Below, piece by piece: positions 15,771 through 24,528 of a DNA stretch of 53,733 nucleotides. Where the stretch lies: positions 1 through 53,733 of the forward strand of contig NZ_VMNW02000062.1 of assembly GCF_007713735.2 (NCBI RefSeq), read 5' to 3'. The stretch comes from Amycolatopsis acidicola. GTDB taxonomy: Bacteria > Actinomycetota > Actinomycetes > Mycobacteriales > Pseudonocardiaceae. Each line of letters starts with the position of its first letter. Position 1 is the stretch's first letter. Under the pieces are notes generated by a model. It searched no databases, was not told the DNA's origin, and worked only from the letters and a program-made list of their open reading frames with translations. A program made the translations under genes and the position numbers.

Positions 15771-17467
15771 TCCAGTCGCTGCTGCCGGGGCGGCTGCGGC
15801 GCGGCGGACCGGCCGCGCAGCACCTCGACCCGCTCGGAGTTGGGGCGCGCCAGCACCCAGCTCGACCCGGGCACGGCCTTCGCCCGCTTCTTCAGGGGCG
15901 CCAGCAGCCGGGACGCCTCGCGGTACGACGAGATGGTCGAGGTGGCGCAGACCAGGGTCGCCAGCGAGACCGTGACCGGCAGGCCCTCGGCCGACCACGG
16001 CGTGTCCAGCAGGGCACCGGCGATGGTGCTGATCTCGTCCACGTCGCAGGCGATGAGGAAGTCGTCCCCGCCGACGTGGCTGACCGTCATCCGCCGCAGG
16101 CGGCCGCTCAGATCGGTCAGCGTGCGCCCGAGCGCGCGGATCAGGTCGTCCCCGGCCGCGAACCCGGCGTTGTCGTTGACCTGCTTGAACGAGTCGACGT
16201 CCAGCCAGGCCGCGACGAACGGCTCGCGGCAGGCGATGCGCCGGTCGACGTCCTTGGCCACGGTCTCGCTGCCGGGCAGCCTGGTCAGCGGGTTGAGCGC
16301 GGCGGCCTCCTCGACCTTCGCCTCGGCGACCCCGCGCACGACCTCGTTCACCAGCACCACGCCGAGGCAGGTGCCGTCCTCGTCGACGACGACCACGTCG
16401 TCCCCGGTGCGGCCCCAGTCGGCGTCCGTGACCAGCTCCAGGAATTCCAGCGCGCTCGCCTCGGCGTTGATCACGTGCGGCGAGTCGGCCAGCCGGGCGG
16501 CCGGGCGCTTGGCGTGCAGCGCGTGCCCGTACGGCCCGGTCACCGAGACCAGGAACCGGGTCCGGTCGACCGACCACTGTGGACAGTGGTGCTCGTCGAC
16601 GCCGATGATGCCCGACGGCGCGTCGCTCGCCGCGAGCGCGGTGCGCACGTCGTCGCAGGTGGCGTCCTCGGGCAGGGTGCTGGCGGGGCGCAGGAAGTCA
16701 CGCACCTTGGGCGCGGTGAGCGGGCCGGGCACCACCCGCTCGTCGGGTTCCGGCGTGGCGGGGGTGAGCAGGTTCGTCCAGTTCACGCCGTCGGAGGCCG
16801 GGGCGAACAGATTGCCCTGGGCGATGCGCACCCCCAGTTTGCGCACCGCCGTCAGCTGCGCCTCCTGCTCGACTCCGGTGGCCACCAGCCGCCGGTTGGT
16901 CCGTGAGGTGAAGTGCAGCAGCGATTCGACCACGGCGATGGCCCCGGCGTCGGCCGGCAGCCTGCGCAGCACGCTGCGGTCGAGTTTGAGCACGTCCACC
17001 GGCGCGGCGGCCAGCAGCGTGAAGGGCAGGTCGGCGCGGCCGAGCCCGTCGAAGGCGAGCCGGAAGCCCAGCTCGCCCAGCCGGGTCAGGCCCGCGAGCA
17101 GCTGCTCGGGCCACACGTGCGAGAACGGCGGGCCGATCTCCAGCACGACCTCGCGCGGGCGCCTGCCGATGCGGGCCAGCGAGTCCAGCAGCGGGTCGAA
17201 CGCCGACTCCGGGGCGGCCGCGGTGGGCGCGGTCAGGTTCAGGTGCAGGGGGAGAAGCGTCTCGTGGTCGGCCTCGGTCCGCACGGCTCTGGCGGCGAGG
17301 GAGATGTCCACCTCGGCGAGCCTGCGTTCTCTCATCGCGCGGTCGAGCAGCTCCTGCACCGAGCCCTTCCCGGGCCTGGCGAGTGCTTCGAGCGCCACGA
17401 TGCCGCCGGTGTGCAGGCTGTACAGCGGCTGGAAGGCGAATCGAACCGCGTTCGGGGCTGCGCTCAC
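15758..17467 (-). CDS. EAL-CBS-GGDEF protein, probably catalytically inactive
   Basis: A c-di-GMP-type signalling protein of about 569 residues. The order is N-terminal EAL domain, a central CBS-pair region (about 260-390, with VVVVDEDGTCLGVVLVNEV) and C-terminal GGDEF domain. In the EAL domain the EAL triplet survives (ALEALARP) but DDFG reads FDGLG, and NLT replaces the usual metal-binding NxS context. The GGDEF motif reads VGGDDF, a tolerated variant. Phosphodiesterase activity is doubtful; cyclase activity is possible. No membrane segment is present. I chose the GTG at 17467 for its GAGG 8 nt upstream; GTG 17473 and ATG 17524 are alternatives. Confidence 0.85.
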   Translation of the reverse strand: MSAAPNAVRFAFQPLYSLHTGGIVALEALARPGKGSVQELLDRAMRERRLAEVDISLAARAVRTEADHETLLPLHLNLTAPTAAAPESAFDPLLDSLARIGRRPREVVLEIGPPFSHVWPEQLLAGLTRLGELGFRLAFDGLGRADLPFTLLAAAPVDVLKLDRSVLRRLPADAGAIAVVESLLHFTSRTNRRLVATGVEQEAQLTAVRKLGVRIAQGNLFAPASDGVNWTNLLTPATPEPDERVVPGPLTAPKVRDFLRPASTLPEDATCDDVRTALAASDAPSGIIGVDEHHCPQWSVDRTRFLVSVTGPYGHALHAKRPAARLADSPHVINAEASALEFLELVTDADWGRTGDDVVVVDEDGTCLGVVLVNEVVRGVAEAKVEEAAALNPLTRLPGSETVAKDVDRRIACREPFVAAWLDVDSFKQVNDNAGFAAGDDLIRALGRTLTDLSGRLRRMTVSHVGGDDFLIACDVDEISTIAGALLDTPWSAEGLPVTVSLATLVCATSTISSYREASRLLAPLKKRAKAVPGSSWVLARPNSERVEVLRGRSAAPQPPRQQRLDQPA

Positions 17468-17573
17468 GTGCACATCCTCGCTGGTGGTCCCCGGATTTCT
17501 CCACGGATGTCGACTGATGTTCATCGGGCAGCTGCCAGAGTTCCCTAGAACGGGCTAATCGGCACGTCGACTC

Positions 17574-18608
17574 TCACGATATGAGAACTCTCCGTAGTCG
17601 TCCGGGGGAGGTCTTGAACACCTCCACCAGAGCCATCGCCGTTCCTGCGACATCTGTGTGTCCCGAAATGAACGCGGACTGTAACCGTGGCGGAAGCCCG
17701 AAGAAGACCTCGAAGAACTCCGGGAGGAGCTCGCCCGGCATCTCGCGGAGCGCCCGCAGCCCGAATCTCCGGAGCGCGTGAACGGCCCGCGCGGCCGGGG
17801 GCCACATCTCGTGCCGGGCCGCGCGCACAGCGTGAGCTGGGCTCACGCGGAGGCCGTCGGCGATCGCGGCGGCGACGGCGGGCGCGAGCCGCAGCGCCGT
17901 CGCGAGCGAGTAGCCCGTCGCGGGGTGGACGAGACCGGCGGCGGCCCCGAAGGCGAGCGTGCGCGGGCGCGGGGTGTCGAGAGGGATGCGGACCAGCTCC
18001 TCGCGCCCCTCGAGGGGGATGCCGGCCCGGTTGAGGCGGTGCCTGAGCCGGGCGGCCAGGAGATCCAGGGGCAGTCCCGGTTTCCGGGCCAGGCAGGTCT
18101 CCTCCAGCAGGACGCCGTCGCGGACCGGGAGGGCGTAGAGGAAGCTCGGCTCGCGGGCAGCCCGCGACCAGTCCATGAAGATCGCGGTGTCCGGCGGGAC
18201 GAGTTCCCCGGCGTCCGCGACCACCAGCCCGTACGCGGTCTGCTCCGTGCCGCGGCCCCGGCCGCCTGTCGCGTTCACGACCACCGGCGCCGCGACGTCG
18301 CCCAGCCGCCCTTCGCGCACCTCCACGCCCGGGTCGGTGAGCCACTGGCGGAGCCCGTCGTTGTCGAGCACGACGTACTGGCGGTCGAGGACGTGGTGCG
18401 AGGTGCCGAAGGCGAGCGTGCGCGCGGGCGCGGCGGCGATCGCCTCCTCCGGCAGCCCGGGAAGCTCGTCACGCCAGAGCCCGTACGTCGCCGGCCAGGG
18501 CGCCCACGGCCGCGGCGCCAGGAGGACCGTGTGCAGGCCGGACCGGGCGCACGCCGAGGCCAGCGCCCAGCCTGCGGGCCCGGAGCCCGCGACGACCACG
18601 TCAGGCAT
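17574..18608 (-). CDS. crtY: Lycopene cyclase (CrtY/CrtL-type flavoprotein)
   Basis: A 344-residue FAD-dependent cyclase with an N-terminal dinucleotide-binding motif, VAGSGPAG (about 6-13). The lycopene-cyclase features are YGLWRDEL near residue 42, VVNATGGRG near 110, the FMDWSR segment, and VHPATGYSLATALRLAP in the C-terminal half. It would cyclise lycopene to beta-carotene. No other carotenoid gene (crtE, crtB, crtI) is in the window, so it stands apart from its pathway. Only 23 bp separate its start from the divergent dNTPase gene. Confidence 0.9.
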   Translation of the reverse strand: MPDVVVAGSGPAGWALASACARSGLHTVLLAPRPWAPWPATYGLWRDELPGLPEEAIAAAPARTLAFGTSHHVLDRQYVVLDNDGLRQWLTDPGVEVREGRLGDVAAPVVVNATGGRGRGTEQTAYGLVVADAGELVPPDTAIFMDWSRAAREPSFLYALPVRDGVLLEETCLARKPGLPLDLLAARLRHRLNRAGIPLEGREELVRIPLDTPRPRTLAFGAAAGLVHPATGYSLATALRLAPAVAAAIADGLRVSPAHAVRAARHEMWPPAARAVHALRRFGLRALREMPGELLPEFFEVFFGLPPRLQSAFISGHTDVAGTAMALVEVFKTSPGRLRRVLIS

Positions 18609-18614
18609 GTACGG

Positions 18615-18624
18615 AAGATACGGT
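18615..18624. promoter_or_regulatory. Overlapping divergent -10 elements between crtY and the dNTPase gene
   Basis: On the plus strand TACGGT (18619-18624) ends 7 nt before the dNTPase ATG. On the minus strand TATCTT (reverse of 18615-18620) ends 6 nt before the crtY ATG. Both spacings predict leaderless transcripts, common in actinobacteria. No clear -35 elements; they would lie inside the opposite gene. Confidence 0.4.
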
Positions 18625-18631
18625 TACCGCC

Positions 18632-20194
18632 ATGCACAACGATCTCCGGGCGCAACGCCGTGACGCCGCGGCCGAGGCGGCCACGACCTGGTCGGATCTC
18701 GCGGACAACCCGTTCCGCGCCGATCGCGACCGGATCGTGGTGTCCCCGTTCTTCGCGCGCCTCGGCGGGGTCACGCAGGTGGTCAGCGCCGCCGGTTCCG
18801 GCCTGCTGCACAACAGGCTCACGCACAGCCTGAAGGTGGCGCAGGTGGCGAGAGCGATCGCCGACCGGCTGCTGGCCTCGGCGGATTCGGCCGAGCTGGT
18901 GGGCAAACTCGGCGGGCTCGACCCCGTCGTCGCGCAGGCCGCGGCGTACGCGCACGACCTGGGCCACCCGCCGTTCGGGCACCTGGGGGAGCAGGTGCTG
19001 GACCGGATCGCCCGGCACCGGTTCGGCCTCGCCGACGGGTTCGAGGGCAACGCGCAGACCTTCCGCATCCTGACCACCACCGACGTGCGCGGTCCCTCCG
19101 GCGTCGGGCTCGACCTGACGGCCGCGGTGCGCGCGGCGGTGCTCAAGTATCCGTGGGCGCGCCTGCACCGGCCCGACCCGCACCCGTCGAAAATGCCCAA
19201 CCCGCCGCGCGGAGCCGCGGAGCCCGGCGACGCCCCGGGCACCGGTTCGGCGAAATTCTGCGTCTATTCGACGGAACTGGACGATTTCGAACAAGCGCGG
19301 GCCCCGTACGTCTCGATAATCGAGCCCTGGCAGCAGACCGTCGAGGCTTCGGTGATGGATACCGCGGACGATATCGCGTACGCGATTCACGATTTGCAGG
19401 ATTTCCACCGAATCGGCGTGCTGCAGCACGCGCCCGTCGCGGCGGAGCTGACCGGCTGGCTCGGCGGCGCGCTGGAGCTGGCGCAAATGGACAATGCGAC
19501 CCTCGCCGGGCAGGAGCGACGGCCCGGCCGTTCGCTCGAACTGCTGCGCCGCCGGATGCACGCGCGCGATGCGTGGATCGTCGACGACGACGCGTTCGCC
19601 GCCGCGGTCGGGCGGGTGCGCCGCGATCTCGTGGACGGGCTGCTGGCCCAGGGATTCGACGGCTCCACCGAGTCCGAGCAGGCGACCGCGGAGTTCTCGG
19701 CGCGGTGGACGACGCGGCTGGTGGACGGGATGGTCGTCGTGGAGTCGCCGACGACCCGCTCGGGGCACGTGACCCTGCGCCAGGCGCAGTGGCACGAGGT
19801 GCAGGTGCTCAAGTTCGTGCACCGCCGCTTCGTGTTGCTGCGCCCGGAACTGGCGCTGCACCAACGAGGACAGGCGAGTCTGGTGACCAATCTGGTGGAC
19901 GCGCTGGACGCGTGGCTGGCCGACCGCGACGAGGAGTCGAGGCTGCCGCGGCGCCTGCACGATCTCGTCGAGCTCGCGCGCTCGGAATACACGGGGCTCG
20001 CCGCTTCGGCGCCGGAAGTCCTCGTCGGCGCGACCGGTGAACCGGTCACCGGCGCCGACCAGGTGGACGGGCTCGCGCGGGGCCGCGCGGTGGTGGACTT
20101 CGTCGCCTCCCTGACCGACAAACAGGCCGTGACCCTGCTCGACGCGATGTCGGGCCGCTCGTCGCAGCCCTGGTCCGATTCGTTCGTGCTGTGA
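18632..20194 (+). CDS. dgt: dNTP triphosphohydrolase (Dgt-type, HD superfamily)
   Basis: A 520-residue HD-domain enzyme that removes triphosphate from dNTPs. The metal ligands are visible in HNRLTHSLKVAQVA (H65) and AYAHDLGHPPFGHLGE (H108, D109), with H112 and H117 matching the conserved Dgt loop. A later DTADDIAYAIHDLQD segment supplies the remaining acidic ligand. The N-terminal NPFRADRDRIV region is also family-typical. The start is set by the ATG next to a plausible -10 element. The stop overlaps the following GTG start (GTGA), so the release-factor-like gene is probably co-translated. Confidence 0.93.
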   Translation: MHNDLRAQRRDAAAEAATTWSDLADNPFRADRDRIVVSPFFARLGGVTQVVSAAGSGLLHNRLTHSLKVAQVARAIADRLLASADSAELVGKLGGLDPVVAQAAAYAHDLGHPPFGHLGEQVLDRIARHRFGLADGFEGNAQTFRILTTTDVRGPSGVGLDLTAAVRAAVLKYPWARLHRPDPHPSKMPNPPRGAAEPGDAPGTGSAKFCVYSTELDDFEQARAPYVSIIEPWQQTVEASVMDTADDIAYAIHDLQDFHRIGVLQHAPVAAELTGWLGGALELAQMDNATLAGQERRPGRSLELLRRRMHARDAWIVDDDAFAAAVGRVRRDLVDGLLAQGFDGSTESEQATAEFSARWTTRLVDGMVVVESPTTRSGHVTLRQAQWHEVQVLKFVHRRFVLLRPELALHQRGQASLVTNLVDALDAWLADRDEESRLPRRLHDLVELARSEYTGLAASAPEVLVGATGEPVTGADQVDGLARGRAVVDFVASLTDKQAVTLLDAMSGRSSQPWSDSFVL

Positions 20195-20868
20195 GCAAGG
20201 CACGGGAAGCCGCCGGGGGCGGGCGGATCGTCGAGGTGGCGCCGGAGCGGCTTTCGGGCTGGTTCGACCGCTTCGCCGAGCGCAACGGCGGGATCGAGGA
20301 CACGGCGGCGAGCGCGACCGAAGTCGTGGTGACCGCGCGCAACGGAACGACGGCGACGGCGGAAGTGCCGTTCCCGCCGCTGGAAGGGTCCGGTCCGCCT
20401 ACCATTCGCCTTGTCGTGCAAGCGAAACGGCCGCGGCGGATCGGGCTGGTGCTGGCGCGCCTCGGCGCGCACAGCATCGGGATCGCCGAGGGCGGCAAGG
20501 TACTGGTGTCCCGCACCGACCGGCACCACGTGCACGGCCGCTCCGCCGCGGGCGGCTGGTCGCAGCAGCGGTTCGCGCGCCGCCGGGAGGGGCAGGCGCG
20601 GGCGGCCGTCCAGGACGCGGCCGACGACATCTTCGAGGTGCTCGTCCCGCGCGCGGGCGAGCTGGCCGCGGTGGTGCTGGGCGGGGACCGCAAGGTGCTC
20701 GACCAGCTGCGTGCCGACCACCGGCTGGAGCCGGTGTTTTCCCTTGCCTCGCACCGTGTTCTGGACGTCCCTGAACCCCGGCGGTCGGTGCTCGGCGAGG
20801 CGGCCGAACGGGCCCGCGACGTGCCCGTCGTGATCCGTGACGGGGTGAGTCCCGCCACCGGCCGGTAA
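20191..20868 (+). CDS. acVLRF1-family release factor / peptidyl-tRNA hydrolase
   Basis: A 225-residue protein of the actinobacterial VLRF1 family, related to eukaryotic Vms1/ANKZF1, which release nascent chains from stalled ribosomal subunits. The diagnostic segment is HVHGRSAAGGWSQQRFARRR near residues 110-129; its conserved glutamines are the proposed catalytic loop, analogous to the GGQ of release factors. The fold is eRF1 domain 2-like. The GTG start overlaps the dgt stop. The next gene is an ABC-F ribosome factor, so two predicted ribosome-rescue or protection genes are adjacent. Confidence 0.85.
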   Translation: MSKAREAAGGGRIVEVAPERLSGWFDRFAERNGGIEDTAASATEVVVTARNGTTATAEVPFPPLEGSGPPTIRLVVQAKRPRRIGLVLARLGAHSIGIAEGGKVLVSRTDRHHVHGRSAAGGWSQQRFARRREGQARAAVQDAADDIFEVLVPRAGELAAVVLGGDRKVLDQLRADHRLEPVFSLASHRVLDVPEPRRSVLGEAAERARDVPVVIRDGVSPATGR

Positions 20869-20887
20869 ATCGCCGGACGGTGATCCG

Positions 20888-20893
20888 TACACT
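20888..20893 (+). promoter_or_regulatory. -10 element for the ABC-F leader transcript
   Basis: TACACT ends 7 nt before the GTG of the short leader ORF, so the transcript would begin at or next to that codon and be leaderless. No convincing -35 is visible; GTAAAT occupies that position. Confidence 0.45.
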
Positions 20894-20900
20894 GGGCCTC

Positions 20901-20921
20901 GTGGACATCCAGCTGGAGTAG
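20901..20921 (+). CDS. Six-codon leader peptide upstream of the ABC-F gene
   Basis: GTG-GAC-ATC-CAG-CTG-GAG-TAG encodes MDIQLE. It sits 7 nt after a -10-like element and 4 nt before a perfect GC hairpin. GTGGAC at its start can also pair with either of two GTCCAC copies at 20958-20969. This is the layout of a ribosome-sensing attenuator, as found for antibiotic-inducible ribosome-protection genes. Translation is inferred. Confidence 0.6.
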   Translation: MDIQLE

Positions 20922-20925
20922 CTTC

Positions 20926-20948
20926 CGGCCCGGCCGAGGGCCGGGCCG
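20926..20948 (+). terminator. Attenuator hairpin upstream of the ABC-F gene
   Basis: CGGCCCGGCC, loop GAG, then GGCCGGGCCG: a perfect 10-bp stem, all G-C. No U-run follows. It starts 4 nt after the leader-peptide stop and lies 42 nt before the ABC-F start codon. A ribosome stalled on the leader would cover the left arm. Confidence 0.65.
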
Positions 20949-20990
20949 TCGAGTGCTGTCCACGTCCACCCCCCTTTCCCGGGAGTTCTC

Positions 20991-22619
<1,629 letters not shown>

Positions 22620-22641
22620 CGTAACTCGCCCGCCGGCCCGG

Positions 22642-22692
22642 GGCAAACAGCCACGAGGGAAACGTGGCGCGGCCCCCGGTCGCGGGTTTGCC
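22642..22692 (+). terminator. Branched stem-loop after the ABC-F gene
   Basis: An outer stem GGCAAAC...GTTTGCC (22642-22648 with 22686-22692) encloses CCACG-agggaaa-CGTGG (22651-22667) and a GC-rich arm. It starts 22 nt after the ABC-F stop. It probably ends or processes that transcript, though a regulatory RNA leader for the downstream gene cannot be excluded. The remaining 22693-22887 holds GTTG-TAGG-CAAC and a locally A/T-richer patch but no gene that I can see. Confidence 0.5.
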
Positions 22693-22887
22693 TCCTTCCC
22701 GCCGGCAGGCTGAAACGGCCAAAGGTTTGTTTAGTTGTTGTAGGCAACCACACCGAAATGGCCCAATATCGGGGCTCCCGGGCATGTTTTTCGCCCGCCG
22801 TCTGGCATTCCGGCCGCGCGTGATCGATCATTGCGTGTGCGGGCCGCGCCAGGCCCGGATCATCTGTCTGGAGGAAGGCGGAACGAC

Positions 22888-23097
22888 GTGGCTGACCTGA
22901 AGAAGGGCGCGCGGATCACCGGGAACACGCGCGACAAGCTGGCCGCTGACCTGAAGAAGAAATACGAGAAGGGTGCCAGTATTCGCGCGCTGGCCGAGTC
23001 GACCGGACGCTCGTACGGTTTTGTGCACCGCGTACTTTCCGAATCGGGAGTGCAGTTGCGAGGGCGCGGGGGCGCTACTCGCGTGAAGAAGAAGTAG
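22888..23097 (+). CDS. Small helix-turn-helix protein (Rv1473A-like)
   Basis: A 69-residue basic protein. The N-terminus VADLKKGARITG precedes an HTH, with KKYEKGASIRALAESTGRSYGFVHRVLSE (about 27-55) giving the two helices; a short RGRGG and a lysine-rich tail follow. The GTG start has GGAGGAAGG at 22870-22878. It resembles the small regulator beside the ABC-F gene in mycobacteria, so a regulatory link to the ABC-F gene is plausible but unproven. Its last 23 bases overlap the convergent GT87 gene. Confidence 0.85.
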   Translation: MADLKKGARITGNTRDKLAADLKKKYEKGASIRALAESTGRSYGFVHRVLSESGVQLRGRGGATRVKKK

Positions 23098-24382
23098 GAC
23101 CCGCCGAAGGGGTTTCGTACTCCGCACGGCGAAAGCACAGCATCGCTCCGAGCAGCACGAGCGGATAAACGAGATATCCGTACCGGGTGGCCGGGGTGAG
23201 CAGTGTGAACGCTCCCAGCCCCACGGCGATCCGCAGCATGGCGTCCGAACCGGTGACCGGTGGCCGGCGCAGGAGCCACCCCAGGATCGCGATCGCGGCC
23301 GCCCCGAGCACGACGAACGCGGCCGCTTTCCCCACCGGGCCGGTGCTCGCGAGGAGATGACCGGGCAGCGGGCTCGCGGCGGGCGAGGTCACCACGCCGA
23401 GCCCGAGCGGGAACCGGAAGACGTGCTCCACGAAAGCACTGGGGTCGACCAGGAGCACGGGGACGTTGAGCAGGGCACAGGCCGCCACCAGGGTGGCCAG
23501 GAACCGGGCCAGCGCGCGCCCGCCCAGCCTGGTGGCGACCAGCACCGCGAGCACCACCGCGGCCGGCAGCACGATGAGTTTCGCGCTGAGCACCAGCGCG
23601 AGCAGGATCGCCGAGGCCACGGGCCGGTCCCGTGCGGCCAGCGCGCCCGAGACGAGCATCAGCCCGACGATCGCGAGATCCGGCCCGGCCACGGACCAGG
23701 TGAGCGCGGTCAGCGGGCAGGCCATCGCGAGCTGGGCCGCGCGCACGGGTACCCGGGGCCTGCCCAGCAGGCGCAGAGTGACCCAGACGCACGCCACGGC
23801 GGTCAGGGCGAACATCAGCCGCGCGTCGGTCAGCGCGTCGCCCAGCGGCGTGCCGCCGAACAGCGCCCGCGGCAGCCCGAACACCGACATCACCGGGCCG
23901 TAGGGGGTGTAGTCGTTGACCTCGGGGGCCCGGCCCAGCGCGGTGATGTCCACGTACGGCGTGCCGTGGCGCAGCAGCAGGTCCGCCGAGCGCTCGATCA
24001 CCCACACCTCGGGCTGCGCGGCCCACGAGAACGGCGTGATCAGCCAGTCCGTGCCGGTCAGCCGCCGGATCACCAGGAAACCGAGCGGCACGATCATCCC
24101 GAGCACGCCGATCGCGGCCAATCCGAACCCGCGCGAGTAGAGCGGGCCGGGCCTGCGGGGGCGGAGCGCCAGCCACACGGTGTGCGCCACCGCTATCCCG
24201 TAGCCGACGGCGGCGAAGGCGCCCCACATGCGGAAGCCGTAGAACTCGGAGGTGAACGCGACCACCACCGCGTACGCGAGGCAGCCCACGTAGAACATCA
24301 TGTCCAGCGCCAGCGGTGAACGGGCGAGGAGGCCGCGGCCGCGGGTGCGGGCGCGGGTGTCCTGCGACGCGTCTACACCCAT
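23075..24382 (-). CDS. GT87-type polyprenyl-phosphate glycosyltransferase-like membrane protein
   Basis: A protein of about 435 residues with roughly ten hydrophobic segments. The first loop contains IERSADLLLRHGTPYVD and NDYTPYGPVMSVF, which I recognise from the DUF2029/GT87 family (GT-C fold mannosyltransferases using polyprenyl-phosphate sugars). An acidic pair in the first extracellular loop would be catalytic, but I cannot fix the residue. The ATG at 24382 (MGVDASQ) is preferred; an ATG at 24394 is possible. The gene is alone on its strand and converges on the HTH gene. The likely role is cell-envelope glycan synthesis. Confidence 0.75.
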   Translation of the reverse strand: MGVDASQDTRARTRGRGLLARSPLALDMMFYVGCLAYAVVVAFTSEFYGFRMWGAFAAVGYGIAVAHTVWLALRPRRPGPLYSRGFGLAAIGVLGMIVPLGFLVIRRLTGTDWLITPFSWAAQPEVWVIERSADLLLRHGTPYVDITALGRAPEVNDYTPYGPVMSVFGLPRALFGGTPLGDALTDARLMFALTAVACVWVTLRLLGRPRVPVRAAQLAMACPLTALTWSVAGPDLAIVGLMLVSGALAARDRPVASAILLALVLSAKLIVLPAAVVLAVLVATRLGGRALARFLATLVAACALLNVPVLLVDPSAFVEHVFRFPLGLGVVTSPAASPLPGHLLASTGPVGKAAAFVVLGAAAIAILGWLLRRPPVTGSDAMLRIAVGLGAFTLLTPATRYGYLVYPLVLLGAMLCFRRAEYETPSAGPTSSSRE

Positions 24383-24487
24383 GACCAGCAACATTACCGA
24401 GGCGGCGTGCCCCGCCGGAAATCGGCGCTCGATTCCGGAATGTTCCCGGTGATACTGGGCGTTGTCCTGGGATGACGTGGTGAAGAT

Positions 24488-24503
24488 CTCGACTAAGGTC
24501 GAG
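24488..24503 (+). promoter_or_regulatory. Short leader hairpin upstream of the ABC exporter gene
   Basis: CTCGAC-TAAG-GTCGAG followed by GTTTTGG. The 6-bp stem ends 25 nt before the GTG start of the exporter. It may be an attenuator or part of an operator; the evidence is weak. Confidence 0.3.
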
Positions 24504-24528
24504 GTTTTGGGAGGGTGGAGGGTACGCG

